64,000 nt of DNA from Longimicrobiales bacterium (GTDB lineage Bacteria > Gemmatimonadota > Gemmatimonadetes > Longimicrobiales > Gaopeijiaceae), in NCBI GenBank assembly GCA_951813395.1, contig OX638356.1:2988501-3052500 (forward strand), given 5' to 3'. Below are positions 8,622 through 17,597 of this stretch, piece after piece; within the stretch, counting starts at the first letter, position 1; every line of letters starts with the position of its first letter. The position numbers were made by a program, and so were the translations under genes. The notes beneath the pieces are model-generated. The model was not told the origin of the DNA, made no database searches, and was given only the letters and a program-made list of their open reading frames with translations.

Positions 8622-10937
8622 ATGAGATCAATGTCAGCCCGTTTGCCGGGCCTCGTGGCATCTGCCCTGCTTCCCCTGGCCGTGCACGCGTCCACAGGTG
8701 GCGCGGCCGCGCAGACGACCAACGGAGACAACGGGGCGCCGCCGGTACTGGAGGCCGCGGCGCTGCCAGTGGAAGTCCGGATCGACCTCGACGGACGCAT
8801 GGACGAAGCCGTGTGGCAAACCGCCAATCCGATCACCGACTTCAGCCAGCAGGAGCCGGTCGAGGGGGGCGTACCCTCGGAGCGGACCGAAATCCGCGTC
8901 GTTTTCGATCAGGACAACCTCTATATCGGCGCAGTTCTCTACGGCGATCCGGCGAACATCCTGGCCTACCAGCGCCAGCGCGACGCCAGCCTGAGAACCG
9001 ACGACCGCTTCATGTGGATCCTCGACACCTTCCTGGACGGGCGCACCGGGTACTTCTTCGAGATCAATCCGGCCGGGCTGATGGGAGACGGGATCCTGAC
9101 CGGAAGCGGCGGGGGCGGGGGCGGGGGCGGTGGCGGCGGCGGCGGCGGCGGTGGCGGCAAGGCCTGGGACGGAATCTGGGAGGCTCGCACCGCGCAGCGG
9201 GACGACGGCTGGTCGGCCGAGATCCGCATCCCGTTCAGGACGCTCAACTTCAACCCCGACCTGGACAGCTGGGGGATCAACTTCCAGCGCACGATCCGGC
9301 ACCGGAACGAGGAGATCCTCTGGCGGGGATACCGGCGTAACGAAGGGCTCTTCCGGCCAGTGCACGCAGGGCGCCTCACAGGCTTGAGAAATCTTTCACA
9401 AGGCATGGGACTCGAAGCCAGGCCTTCGGCGGTCACGACCTGGAAGAACGTCCCCGACAACGTCGACCCGACGACCTTTCCGAGCGACGTCAGCCTTGAC
9501 GTCAACTACAGCCTCACGTCCAGCCTGCGCGCGTCGGCAAGCATCAACACCGACTTCGCCGAGGTCGAAAGCGACGAACGGCGCGTCAACCTGACACGCT
9601 TCCCCCAGCGCTTTCGGGAGCGCCGGGACTTCTTCCTGGAGGGCTCCGGGGTATTCACCTTTGCGCCCCGCAGCAGCCCCACGCCCTTCTTTTCACGCAG
9701 AATCGGGCTCAGCGAAGGCCAGCAGGTACCCATCCAGTACGGCACGCGGCTGACCGGCCAGGCAGGGAAGTACGAACTCGGCTTCTACCAGATCGGCACC
9801 GCGGCCCACTCCTTCTTTGACGAAGGCAGTCTGGCGGACGTGAGCATCCCCCGAGAGACCTTCACCGTCGCACGCATGAAGCGCTCGATCTTCGAGCAGT
9901 CGACGATCGGCGCAATCTACACGCGCAGGGCCGCGGCACCCGGGGCCGATGGCCTTGTTGTAGCCGACGGACACACGGTGGGCGTCGATGCCCAGTTGAG
10001 TACACGGCACTTCCTCGGCGACAAGCGTCTCGATATGGAGGCCTTCTTCGTCTGGAACTCCAACCCGGATCCCACGGTCGACCGGTCGCTCAACGATCTC
10101 ACCGCCCGCGGACTGCGGGTCAACTTCCCGAACGACATCTGGAGCGCCCACATCTCGTACCGCGAGTTCGGCGACGACTACAGCCCGACACTCGGCTTCG
10201 TGCCCCGCAACGGTTTCCGCCGGGTGGAGCCGCGCATCGGCTGGGCGCCCAGGCCCCAGAGCATAGCCTGGATCCGGCAGCTCGATTTCGCGGTGCAGTT
10301 CCGCAATCTGACCAATCTCGACACCGGTGTGCTCGAAGAGCGCGAATGGCAGTTCGACGTCTTCGGGATCGACTTCGAGAGCGGGGACAACATCGAGATC
10401 GAAGCAACCCGCGTCCGCGAATTCCTGGACTACGGGTACGAGGTGAGTGACGGGATCGACATTCTCCCGGGCGATTACACCACATGGGAGTGGGGCGTGC
10501 AGGCGCGCACGGCGGGCCATCGCCGCGTGTCGATGTTCGGAGGATTCAACCGCGGGGGCTTCTGGGACGGGGACCGGACGCGCATGAACGCCCGAGCCTC
10601 GTTCAGGCCGAATCCCGGCGTCAGCATCTCCACCAATTTCGAGCACAACGCGGTGTCGCTGCCGCGGGGCGATTTCACGGCCGATGTCTACGAAGTCGAG
10701 GGCGAGTGGAATCCCAACCAGTGGGTCAGCATCACCAACCAGATCCGCTATGACAACGACAGCGACATCGTCGGGCTGTTCGCGCGGCTGCGCTGGATCG
10801 TGAGGCCGGGCAACGACGTCTTCCTGGTCTACACGCACAACTGGCGGAACCTCGGTCTGGACATCCTCAGCGACCGCGACCTGATCACCCTGTCGCGGGG
10901 CAGCGCGATCAAGGCGAACTACACGTACCGGTTCTAG
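8622..10937 (+). CDS. DUF5916 outer membrane protein with CBM9-like domain
   Basis: A 771-residue protein of the DUF5916 type. After a signal peptide come a CBM9-like carbohydrate-binding domain (residues about 40-240: VRIDLDGRMDEAVW, FDQDNLYIGAVLY, WDGIWEARTAQRDDGWSAEI) and a C-terminal beta-barrel. The barrel has the family signature (LRASASINTDFAEVESDE, FPQRFRERRDFFLEGSGVF, FFSRRIGL) and ends in YTYRF. It should sit in the outer membrane; the substrate is unknown. A run of 17 glycines interrupts the CBM9-like part at residues about 163-179. It stands alone, convergent with surE. A second member of the family is at 60019-62289. Confidence 0.85.
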   Translation: MRSMSARLPGLVASALLPLAVHASTGGAAAQTTNGDNGAPPVLEAAALPVEVRIDLDGRMDEAVWQTANPITDFSQQEPVEGGVPSERTEIRVVFDQDNLYIGAVLYGDPANILAYQRQRDASLRTDDRFMWILDTFLDGRTGYFFEINPAGLMGDGILTGSGGGGGGGGGGGGGGGGGKAWDGIWEARTAQRDDGWSAEIRIPFRTLNFNPDLDSWGINFQRTIRHRNEEILWRGYRRNEGLFRPVHAGRLTGLRNLSQGMGLEARPSAVTTWKNVPDNVDPTTFPSDVSLDVNYSLTSSLRASASINTDFAEVESDERRVNLTRFPQRFRERRDFFLEGSGVFTFAPRSSPTPFFSRRIGLSEGQQVPIQYGTRLTGQAGKYELGFYQIGTAAHSFFDEGSLADVSIPRETFTVARMKRSIFEQSTIGAIYTRRAAAPGADGLVVADGHTVGVDAQLSTRHFLGDKRLDMEAFFVWNSNPDPTVDRSLNDLTARGLRVNFPNDIWSAHISYREFGDDYSPTLGFVPRNGFRRVEPRIGWAPRPQSIAWIRQLDFAVQFRNLTNLDTGVLEEREWQFDVFGIDFESGDNIEIEATRVREFLDYGYEVSDGIDILPGDYTTWEWGVQARTAGHRRVSMFGGFNRGGFWDGDRTRMNARASFRPNPGVSISTNFEHNAVSLPRGDFTADVYEVEGEWNPNQWVSITNQIRYDNDSDIVGLFARLRWIVRPGNDVFLVYTHNWRNLGLDILSDRDLITLSRGSAIKANYTYRF
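9108..9158 (+). repeat. GGC/GGG/GGT run encoding 17 glycines
   Basis: Seventeen consecutive glycine codons (mostly ggc, with ggg and ggt interruptions) lie within the CBM9-like domain of the DUF5916 gene. The tract is low-complexity, prone to slippage and stays in frame. Confidence 0.9.
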
Positions 10938-10958
10938 GGGCGCGTCCGGTCAGCGCGA

Positions 10959-11837
10959 TCAGCGTCCGGTCAGCAGCTCGTCGAGGTCCCAGGAAGACAG
11001 GTCCTGAAGCGCGTCGTGGTCCGTCGCGTCGAAGCGCAGTGCCGTGACCGTGATCATTCCCTGCATGAATGCCTCGGAGTCGCTGCCGGGTGGGAAGGTG
11101 TCCTCCAGCGAGATGCGCGGCTCGAACACGCGCACACCATCTTCCGGCTCGACCTCCTGGTATCCGAGACGGAGGTAGCTGCCACCCATTCCCGCCGCCG
11201 CGATCCCGGCGACCTGGTCCTCGGAAGCAGCCGGGAAGTTGATCGAGAAGACCGTTCCCGGGCGGGACGGACGCGTACGAAGCTGCTCCACGAACCGTGC
11301 GACAACCGCCGAGGGGTAGCCGAAGTCCATGGAGCGGCCCCCCAGCGAGGCGGCGATGGCCGGAATCCCGTAGTATGCGCCCGCCATGGCCGCCCCGACG
11401 GTACCCGACATACGCGCAAGATCGCCGGTATTCGCGCCCGCGTTGATCCCGCTGACGACAAGATCGAAGCCGTCGGGCGGCGCAAGCGCCTGGGTCGCGA
11501 GGATCACCGAACCCGCCGGGGTGGTATCCACGCAGTGCCCCCAGACCTCGCCCTCCACCTCGTACGGACGCAGTCCAATCGGCAGGTCCAGCCGCACGGA
11601 CATGCTGCTGCCGGAGCGCTGACCGCACGGGGCCACGACGGTCACCTCGCCCACCGCCCGCAGCGCCTCCGCCAATCGCTGAATCCCCGGCGACTCGATG
11701 CCGTCGTCGTTGGTGACCAGAATGTGGTACGGGTCCGCGGACGGTCGTGCAGCCGGGTCGGACGCTGCCGGATCGCACGCCGATGACGACAAGACGACCG
11801 CAAGGAAAGCCGACAAAACGCGACGAGACCCTCTCAT
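10959..11837 (-). CDS. surE: SurE-type 5'/3'-nucleotidase, predicted lipoprotein
   Basis: A 292-residue SurE phosphatase. Hallmarks are ILVTNDDGIESPGI (metal-binding Asp pair), VVAPCGQRSGSSM and the asparagine motif VVSGINAGANTG, which complete the acid-phosphatase active site. SurE removes phosphate from nucleoside monophosphates and is normally cytoplasmic, about 250 residues long. Here the ATG at 11837 begins a signal sequence with lipobox SSSAC, adding about 35 residues and predicting export. An upstream in-frame ATG at 11900 lies inside the tRNA gene and is rejected. Export implies periplasmic phosphate scavenging from nucleotides rather than the usual housekeeping role. Confidence 0.85.
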   Translation of the reverse strand: MRGSRRVLSAFLAVVLSSSACDPAASDPAARPSADPYHILVTNDDGIESPGIQRLAEALRAVGEVTVVAPCGQRSGSSMSVRLDLPIGLRPYEVEGEVWGHCVDTTPAGSVILATQALAPPDGFDLVVSGINAGANTGDLARMSGTVGAAMAGAYYGIPAIAASLGGRSMDFGYPSAVVARFVEQLRTRPSRPGTVFSINFPAASEDQVAGIAAAGMGGSYLRLGYQEVEPEDGVRVFEPRISLEDTFPPGSDSEAFMQGMITVTALRFDATDHDALQDLSSWDLDELLTGR

Positions 11838-11859
11838 GCCCTGCCCCCTGGTGTGGTAG

Positions 11860-11932
11860 TGGAGCCAACCGGGATCGAACCGGTGACCTCTGGCTTGCAA
11901 AGCCAGCGCTCTCCCAGCTGAGCTATGGCCCC
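11860..11932 (-). tRNA. tRNA-Ala (anticodon UGC)
   Basis: The minus strand folds into a 73-nt cloverleaf. The acceptor stem GGGGCCA pairs with TGGCTCC and includes the G3:U70 pair that marks alanine tRNAs. The D-arm is AGCTCAGCTGGGAGAGC, the anticodon stem CTGGC/GCCAG encloses loop TTTGCAA (anticodon TGC), and the T-arm holds GGTTCGATCCC. Discriminator is A; no CCA is encoded. It lies 22 bases upstream of surE on the same strand. Confidence 0.97.
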
Positions 11933-12023
11933 AGAACCGCTGGCGACGGCCAGCCCGGAAAAGATAGCCGGCCGGGAACGCTCGACAACCACCCCCCCCC
12001 GGGCATTCGGGCTATATTGGATC

Positions 12024-13511
12024 ATGAAACGACTGCCCGTGGAGCCAAAGGTCGCGGTTCCTTCGCTCCTGATCGCGTTTCTTGCCGTGGCTTGCGGCGA
12101 CGCGAACGGAATGCCGGAGGGTAGCGCGGCTGTTGACGCGCCGGCGCCCGAAGAGGCGTTCGATCCCGCCGCCGACCCGGAAACCGACGAGTCCTCGGCC
12201 GGTAGCGTCGGTAACGCCGTGGCCGCGACCGACGCCCCGGACTCGGTCAGCGAGGCCGATTCGACCCCGCCCCAACGCACCTTCTTCTTCTTCACGCGCC
12301 CCGACCACGTTCGCGGCCTCTACGTGAACTCCTGGTCCGCCGGTTCCAGGCGGCGCATGGCGGCACTGATCGATCTCGCGCAGCGGACCGAGATCAACAC
12401 CTTCGTCATCGACATCAAGGACGCCAGCGGTTACGTGAGCCACCCCAGCAAGGTGCCGCTTGCCCAGGAAACGGGAGCCACCGGCGACATCCGCATTCCC
12501 AGCATGCCGTGGCTGCTGGGGCAGCTCGAGGCGGCCGGCATCTACCCCGTCGCCCGGATCGTCATCGTCAAGGATCCCGTCCTCGCTGCAGCCCGTCCCG
12601 AGCTGGCCGTGCAGGACACGGCCGGCGGCGTGTGGACGGACAACAACGGGGTCGTCTGGCTCAATCCGTTCAACGAGGGCGTCTGGGAGTATCACGTCGA
12701 TCTCGCTCGCGAGGTCGCCGAGATGGGCTTCCCGGAGATTCAATGGGACTACGTGCGCTTCCCCGATGCGCCCGCCTCGGCGCTCGGCCGGGCACACTTT
12801 CCGGGCCGGAACGGGCAACCGAGGACGACTGCGATCCGCGAATTCCTGGCGTACAGCCGCGACGCGCTCGCGGACCTCGGGGTCGATGTGACCGCGGACG
12901 TGTTCGGGGTCACCACCTCCGCGACCCGCGACGTGGGGATAGGACAGGTGTGGGAGTCCTTCATCGATGTCGTCGACGTGGCGTTGCCGATGGTCTACCC
13001 GAGCCACTACTGGGAGGGCAGCTACGGTTTCGATGACCCCAACGCCCATCCCTACGAGATCGTGCGCAAGGCGCTCAGAGACGCGTTGCAGCGCTCCGCC
13101 GAGCTGGAGGGGGCCGGTGCGACGCGCCCGTGGCTCCAGGACTTCACCCTCGGGCCGCCGCGCTACGAAGCCCCCGAAGTGCGCGCGCAGATCCAGGCCG
13201 CACACGACCTCGGCATCCTGGAGTGGGTGCTGTGGAACCCGGGGAGCCGCTACACGGAGGACGCGCTGGAGCCGGCGGAAGGCTTCGCGGTCGAACCCCT
13301 GGTCCGCGTCGGCAACCAGGTCGTCCCGGTGTCCAGGCGCTTCGAGCTCTTCGACACGACCACCGTTTTGGCACAGCCCGATGAAGAGTCGGCACCGGGC
13401 GACGGCGAACCCGGCCCGGACAGCGGCGGCACTCCCGCCACGGATACGCTCCCTGCGACCGGCGTGGCGCGGCCGGATACCGTTGGCGCCGGCCGCGGCC
13501 GGTCACGCTAG
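12024..13511 (+). CDS. DUF4015-type putative glycoside hydrolase, lipoprotein
   Basis: A 495-residue protein of the COG1306/DUF4015 putative glycosidase group, a TIM-barrel family of little-known substrate. Key stretches are RGLYVNSWSAGS, INTFVIDIKDASGYV, YPVARIVIVKDPVLA, IQWDYVRFPD and VDVALPMVYPSHYW, all typical of the family barrel. The start at ATG 12024 gives a signal peptide with lipobox LAVAC, then a long acidic, Pro/Ala-rich linker to about residue 90. An earlier in-frame start would overlap the tRNA. The stop TAG forms part of the CTAG target of the neighbouring insertion element, which left this protein intact. Confidence 0.78.
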   Translation: MKRLPVEPKVAVPSLLIAFLAVACGDANGMPEGSAAVDAPAPEEAFDPAADPETDESSAGSVGNAVAATDAPDSVSEADSTPPQRTFFFFTRPDHVRGLYVNSWSAGSRRRMAALIDLAQRTEINTFVIDIKDASGYVSHPSKVPLAQETGATGDIRIPSMPWLLGQLEAAGIYPVARIVIVKDPVLAAARPELAVQDTAGGVWTDNNGVVWLNPFNEGVWEYHVDLAREVAEMGFPEIQWDYVRFPDAPASALGRAHFPGRNGQPRTTAIREFLAYSRDALADLGVDVTADVFGVTTSATRDVGIGQVWESFIDVVDVALPMVYPSHYWEGSYGFDDPNAHPYEIVRKALRDALQRSAELEGAGATRPWLQDFTLGPPRYEAPEVRAQIQAAHDLGILEWVLWNPGSRYTEDALEPAEGFAVEPLVRVGNQVVPVSRRFELFDTTTVLAQPDEESAPGDGEPGPDSGGTPATDTLPATGVARPDTVGAGRGRSR

Positions 13512-13523
13512 CCCGAAGTTCGG
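13506..13523. repeat. Left arm of an 18-bp inverted repeat at the IS boundary
   Basis: CGCTAGCCCGAAGTTCGG is the exact reverse complement of 15469-15486. The inner 12 bases (CCCGAAGTTCGG) are read as the terminal inverted repeat of the element and CTAG as the target duplication; the outer CG is chance or part of the target. Confidence 0.8.
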
Positions 13524-15480
13524 CCGTTGGGGGATGGGTCAAGTCGTTGTAGGGCGGAGACATAGCTCGGATCGGCGGGTGTACGCTACTGGGTACGGGT
13601 CAAGGGCGGATGCCGAGGAGACGGAAGGCCTTGGCCTGGAGCGGTGTGGGGCGGGCGAGCATGTCGGCGGTCATGGCACCGGGGACGGCGGGCCGTACGC
13701 GGTTGCGGGTCAGGGTGGCGAGATCGCCGAGCAGGCTCCGGAAGCTGTGGACGGGCAGGCCGTCGGGCGTGCGTTTCCTGCCCGCCTTGGCACGTGCGGC
13801 TTTCGAGCGCTGGGCGGGCGCGACGGGTGAGGAACGGGCGGCTTCGGCGGCGGCCGGGTCGTCGTCGTCGAAGAGCATCGGCACCAGCGCGCGGCGCATG
13901 TGCCACTCGACGTAGTAGGCGAGCATGCAGAGGAAGACGTGGGCGCGGACGCGCCCCTCGAGGCGGTGGTGGACGGGCCGCACCTTGAGATCCACCCCCT
14001 TGAAGCTCCGGAAGGCACGCTCGACCCGGCTGAGGCTCTTATAGGCCCGGACCGCGTCTTCGGGCCCGAGCTCCTTGGCAGCCACGTTGGTGCGGATGAC
14101 GTAGATGCCGTCCAACGCCGCCTCTGCGGCGATCTTCTCCTCGTCACGCTCCCACGAGAAGCCGTCGTCGCTCGCGGTGGTGGTGAAGTGCTTGCCGACC
14201 TTGTGCGCGCGCAGGGCCCGGTCGGCGCGCACGGCGATGTTCTTCTCGCCCCGCAGCGGCCGGTTCTCGCGCTTCGTGGCCCGGACGACCAGGTCGAGCT
14301 TGGCCTCCGTGGCCGCCAGCAGCGCCTCGCGCTTGCGGGCCCGCTCGGCGGCCAGCAGCGGGTTGCGGCAGACGATGAGCCGCTCGCCCGGATAGAGTTC
14401 CGGCGCGGAGATCTCGGCGAGGTCCTGGGTGTCGAAGATCGACAGCTGCAAGTCGCCGCCGGAAACCAGCTTGCGGATCTTCGGAGCCCGCAGCGCGGTG
14501 ATCCAACGCAGCCCCGCCGGCTCGACATCCTCGCGGATGCGGGCGTCGGTCAGCAGCCCCCTGTCTCCGACCAGCACGATGCGAGACAGCGAGAAGCGCG
14601 CGGCGAGCTTCTCGGCCTGGGAGGCCACGGCGCCGGGATCGGCCGTGTTGCCACGGAAGACCTCGGCGGCCACCGGACAGCCGTCCCGGTCGCAGAGCAG
14701 GGCGAAGACGATCTGCAGCTTGCCGCGCCTGCCGTCGCGGGAGTAGCCGCGCTTGGCCAGCGGGCACTTCGCGCCCTCGAAGTACACCGAGGTCAGGTCG
14801 CAGAGCACGAGCGAGCCGTCCTCGATGTGCTTCGCCGCCAGGGTCCGCTCGATGCGCTTCTGCCGCCGGAGCAGCCAGTCCATCGCCTCGTAGAGTTCCT
14901 CCGCCGTCGCGTCCGCCGTGCCGGTCTCCTCGCCCAGCGTGTCGGCCAGGGTCTCGGAGCTGAGGCCGCGGGCGGTGGCGAGCTTCGAGCGCGGGTCGAG
15001 GACGCGCGCCGCGATCATCGCCAGCGCCAGCGACCGCATCCGCGACGGACGGCGGTCCAGCAGTCTCTCGAGGCCCAGCTTGCGGGCCGTGCCCAGCACG
15101 GCGGCGGCGTGTCCGTGGGGGCGGGAGCGCAGGATCTCGAAAGCGTCCCCGAAGGACTTCAGGGCGACGCCGCCCTTGAGCAGGATACGCAGCCCGTCCA
15201 CGATGTCGTCGGGCAACTTCGACAGGTTGGCCAGGGTGCGCTTCCTGACCTTGCCGCCCTCGCGGAAGGACTCGCGCAGGAGGACGGCGGGCGGGGAGTT
15301 CCGATTGGGCACGCGTTCGATATACATGACTATGATCGTAACGACTATCATGTGTTATGTCAACGATATCACTTTGTTATTACATGGGTACATATATCCC
15401 ATACGAGAACTGGCGTACAAGTCCCGTGCCCACAACAGATTACGGCCAGGAATCAGCCCGATTCGGGCCCGAACTTCGGG
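13512..15480 (-). mobile_element. IS1634-like insertion sequence, 1969 bp, apparently complete
   Basis: The element has one long transposase gene, 12-bp perfect terminal inverted repeats (CCCGAAGTTCGG and its complement) and a CTAG on both sides (13508-13511 and 15481-15484) read as a 4-bp target duplication. Removing the element and one CTAG rebuilds two convergent genes whose stop codons fall on either side of the site: TAG of the DUF4015 gene, and a TGA for the monooxygenase two codons after the junction. The 90-base AT-rich stretch at 15330-15420 upstream of the transposase differs sharply from the host DNA and probably holds its promoter. CTAG as target is inferred; IS1634 members usually have longer duplications. 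Confidence 0.82.
13600..15327 (-). CDS. IS1634-family DDE transposase
   Basis: A transposase of about 575 residues in the IS4 superfamily, IS1634 group, catalysing cut-and-paste movement of the element. Likely catalytic residues: first Asp in VLCDLTSVYFEG, second Asp in IVLVGDRGLLTDARI, Glu in YKSLSRVERAFRSFK, followed by the typical LEGRVRAHVFLCMLAYYV helix. The start MYIERVPNRNS at 15327 fits the family better than the ATG at 15351. The frame is full length with no internal stop, so it may still be active. Its codon use is as GC-rich as the host, so a distant source is not indicated. Confidence 0.9.
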   Translation of the reverse strand: MYIERVPNRNSPPAVLLRESFREGGKVRKRTLANLSKLPDDIVDGLRILLKGGVALKSFGDAFEILRSRPHGHAAAVLGTARKLGLERLLDRRPSRMRSLALAMIAARVLDPRSKLATARGLSSETLADTLGEETGTADATAEELYEAMDWLLRRQKRIERTLAAKHIEDGSLVLCDLTSVYFEGAKCPLAKRGYSRDGRRGKLQIVFALLCDRDGCPVAAEVFRGNTADPGAVASQAEKLAARFSLSRIVLVGDRGLLTDARIREDVEPAGLRWITALRAPKIRKLVSGGDLQLSIFDTQDLAEISAPELYPGERLIVCRNPLLAAERARKREALLAATEAKLDLVVRATKRENRPLRGEKNIAVRADRALRAHKVGKHFTTTASDDGFSWERDEEKIAAEAALDGIYVIRTNVAAKELGPEDAVRAYKSLSRVERAFRSFKGVDLKVRPVHHRLEGRVRAHVFLCMLAYYVEWHMRRALVPMLFDDDDPAAAEAARSSPVAPAQRSKAARAKAGRKRTPDGLPVHSFRSLLGDLATLTRNRVRPAVPGAMTADMLARPTPLQAKAFRLLGIRP

Positions 15481-16462
15481 CTAGCGGCGCGGGTTCGCTC
15501 CTGCCGGCGGCGGCCGCATAGCGCCGCACCACCTCGCCCGCTCCCTCGATACGCGAGATCCCGGCGACGCTCTTCCCCGCCTGCCATAGCTCCCGCTCCT
15601 CGTCGGTCAGCGAACGCTTCAGCTGCCAGAACGACTTGACGGCGTAGAAGAGCCGCATCCAGTGCTTCGTGCGGCTGCCCCTCAGCAGGCGTTTTGCGAC
15701 CGGACCCGCGGTCAGGCCCATGCGGCGGATGTACCGGGTGTTCAACACGGACACGGGGACGCCGGTGAGCTTCTCCGACAGCACCACGTCATCCTCCGCA
15801 GCGTCCAGAATCGCGCGCTTGTACGCGTCCGATGCCGTGCACTCGCGCGTGGCAATGAAGCGCGTTCCCAGCTGGGCGCCGGCGTACCCGAGCGACAGGG
15901 CACGCGCGAACTCGTCCGGCGTCCCGACGCCGCCGGCACACACGACCGGCACACCCAGGTCCCCCACCTCGTCGAAGAGCGCCTCGACCCCACGGGGCCC
16001 TGCATGTCCGCCCGCACGCCGGTTCACGGCAATCAGACCGTGCACACCCGACTCGAGTCCCTTGAGCGCCCACTTCCGCTCCGTGACGTCGTGGTAGACG
16101 ATCCCGCCGTGCGGCGCGACCCTGTCCACGACCCAATCGGGCTTGCCCAGCGAGGTCACAAAGAACCGCACCCCCTCCTCGAGCGCGATATCGATCCACT
16201 CCACCATGCGCTCGTGGTACTTCCTGGACGCCTTCTCGATCAGCGCGTTCATGCCGATCGGTCGGGAGGTCAGGCGCCGCATGTAGCGCAGTCCCTCGCG
16301 GAAGTCGTAGCCGTGCACGTAGGTGCGGCTGACGGGCTGCAGGATCCCGATGCCGCCGGCCTCCGACGCGGCCGCCACCAGCTCGGGATTGCTGCACGGG
16401 TACATGGCGCCGCAGATCAGCGGCACGTCGATCCCCGCGTGCTCGGTCAGCGCGGTCTTCAC
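15440..16462 (-). CDS. Nitronate monooxygenase-like flavoprotein, 3' end altered by IS
   Basis: A 340-residue FMN-dependent TIM-barrel protein of the nitronate monooxygenase (2-nitropropane dioxygenase) family, which oxidises alkyl nitronates with oxygen. Motifs: VPLICGAMYPCSNPELVAAA, a flavin/phosphate loop VVCAGGVGTPDEFARAL, GYAGAQLGTRFIAT, and NRRAGGHAGPRG. The last 12 codons (from RSSGP to the stop) lie in the insertion element; before insertion the protein ended two codons past the CTAG junction. The catalytic core is untouched. The ATG overlaps the stop of the upstream methyltransferase by four bases (ATGA), so the two are coupled. Confidence 0.85.
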   Translation of the reverse strand: MKTALTEHAGIDVPLICGAMYPCSNPELVAAASEAGGIGILQPVSRTYVHGYDFREGLRYMRRLTSRPIGMNALIEKASRKYHERMVEWIDIALEEGVRFFVTSLGKPDWVVDRVAPHGGIVYHDVTERKWALKGLESGVHGLIAVNRRAGGHAGPRGVEALFDEVGDLGVPVVCAGGVGTPDEFARALSLGYAGAQLGTRFIATRECTASDAYKRAILDAAEDDVVLSEKLTGVPVSVLNTRYIRRMGLTAGPVAKRLLRGSRTKHWMRLFYAVKSFWQLKRSLTDEERELWQAGKSVAGISRIEGAGEVVRRYAAAAGRSEPAPLARSSGPNRADSWP

Positions 16463-17163
16463 GGCTTCCGCCCCAGCACGGCGATTCTGCGCCGCAGCAA
16501 GGGCACCCAGCGCTGCGCGATACGTTCCAGCGCACTCAGCCCGGGCAGGTGCGACTCGGCGAAGTAGGCGCGCTCGATCCGGAAGCCGGCCCCGGTCAGG
16601 AGCCCCCTCATGCGCGCCATCGACTTGTAGTCCACGTGGCTCACATCCCGCTTCAGGATGATGTTGTTGTTCTTCAGCACTTCAAGGATGTGACTCCGAC
16701 AGGGTGTCCACACCGCGAACACGCCCCTGGACGCGAGCACTCGAAACGCCTCCGCCGCGACGGCTTCCGAGTCGTCCGGATAGAGATGCTCGAACAGGTC
16801 GGCCGCGACCACCGCCTCAAACGAGCTCTCCTTCAGCCCGGTGGCGCGAGCGTCCCCGACCTGGAACACCACATTGTCCACGCCGTGCACGGGCACGCGC
16901 GCATTGCATCCCGAGACCGCGCGCTCGGAGAAATCGACGCCGACGACCTCGCGGACCCTGGGCGCGAGCGCGTAGCTGATGGTGCCCCAACCGCACCCCA
17001 TGTCCAGGACCCGATCCGTTGGCCGTCCGGGGTACAGTTCGGTCACCTTGGCGACGCGATAGCGCTGGAAACGGCTCTCGAAGTCCTGCAGGTGTGCCGC
17101 CGCGTCGAAATAGGTGGTCTCGTCGTAGTACGACCTGCCGACCCGCCTGACCCGATCCGTCAA
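16459..17163 (-). CDS. Class I SAM-dependent methyltransferase
   Basis: A 234-residue Rossmann-fold methyltransferase. SAM motif I is VLDMGCGWGTISYALA, motif II ends VVGVDFSE, and the catalytic-loop region reads FEAVVAADLFEHLYPDD. The small C-terminal part is basic. It resembles the UbiG/cyclopropane-type group in overall order, but the substrate cannot be told. The start is TTG at 17163, 13 bases after the rpsN stop, since no ATG or GTG precedes motif I; a start further in would remove the N-terminal helix. Forms an rpsN, methyltransferase, nitronate monooxygenase transcription unit. Confidence 0.78.
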   Translation of the reverse strand: MTDRVRRVGRSYYDETTYFDAAAHLQDFESRFQRYRVAKVTELYPGRPTDRVLDMGCGWGTISYALAPRVREVVGVDFSERAVSGCNARVPVHGVDNVVFQVGDARATGLKESSFEAVVAADLFEHLYPDDSEAVAAEAFRVLASRGVFAVWTPCRSHILEVLKNNNIILKRDVSHVDYKSMARMRGLLTGAGFRIERAYFAESHLPGLSALERIAQRWVPLLRRRIAVLGRKP

Positions 17164-17176
17164 ACGCCGCAGGGAA

Positions 17177-17482
17177 CTACCAGGATGACTTGCGAACCCC
17201 CGGAATCAGGCCGTGCAGCGACATGTCGCGAAACGCGATGCGCGAGATCCCGAACTTGCCGATGAAGCCCCGTGGCCTCCCCGTCATCTGACAGCGGTTG
17301 CGGTAGCGTACCGCCGCGGAGTCCCGGGGCAGCGCCTGCAGGGCCGCCATCGCCTGTCGCTTTTCCTCGGGCGAGGCGTTGGCGTCCTTCATGATCGCGG
17401 TCAGCTTACGCCGCTGTACGGCATACTTCGCGACCAGCTTCTCACGGCGGTCGTTCTTCTCCAGCTTGCCCTTCTTGGCCAT
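17177..17482 (-). CDS. rpsN: 30S ribosomal protein S14, cysteine-poor type
   Basis: A 101-residue S14 in the long form, starting [13 protein letters not shown] and ending with the family signature [18 protein letters not shown], then SRIAFRD and GVRKSSW. Zinc-binding S14 is about 61 residues with two CxxC pairs; this one has a single Cys and no zinc ribbon. S14 sits in the small-subunit head and is usually in the spc operon; here it is separate, in a region that also encodes L31, L33, L28 and FolE2. Whether it is the only S14 of the genome cannot be seen. Confidence 0.95.
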   Translation of the reverse strand: MAKKGKLEKNDRREKLVAKYAVQRRKLTAIMKDANASPEEKRQAMAALQALPRDSAAVRYRNRCQMTGRPRGFIGKFGISRIAFRDMSLHGLIPGVRKSSW

Positions 17483-17597
17483 CGACGGTTCTCTCGGCAG
17501 TTGACGTTCTGTGCGTGGCGGCACCGACACGCCGCGTAGCCAGTAAAGGTTGCGGAGTCGGAAGCGGAAATCAAGCGCACCGCCCTGGCACACCGTG

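Noticed and set aside
11837-11900. Longer SurE N-terminus from ATG 11900
   Set aside because: It would run through the tRNA-Ala gene and place 21 extra residues before a good lipoprotein signal.
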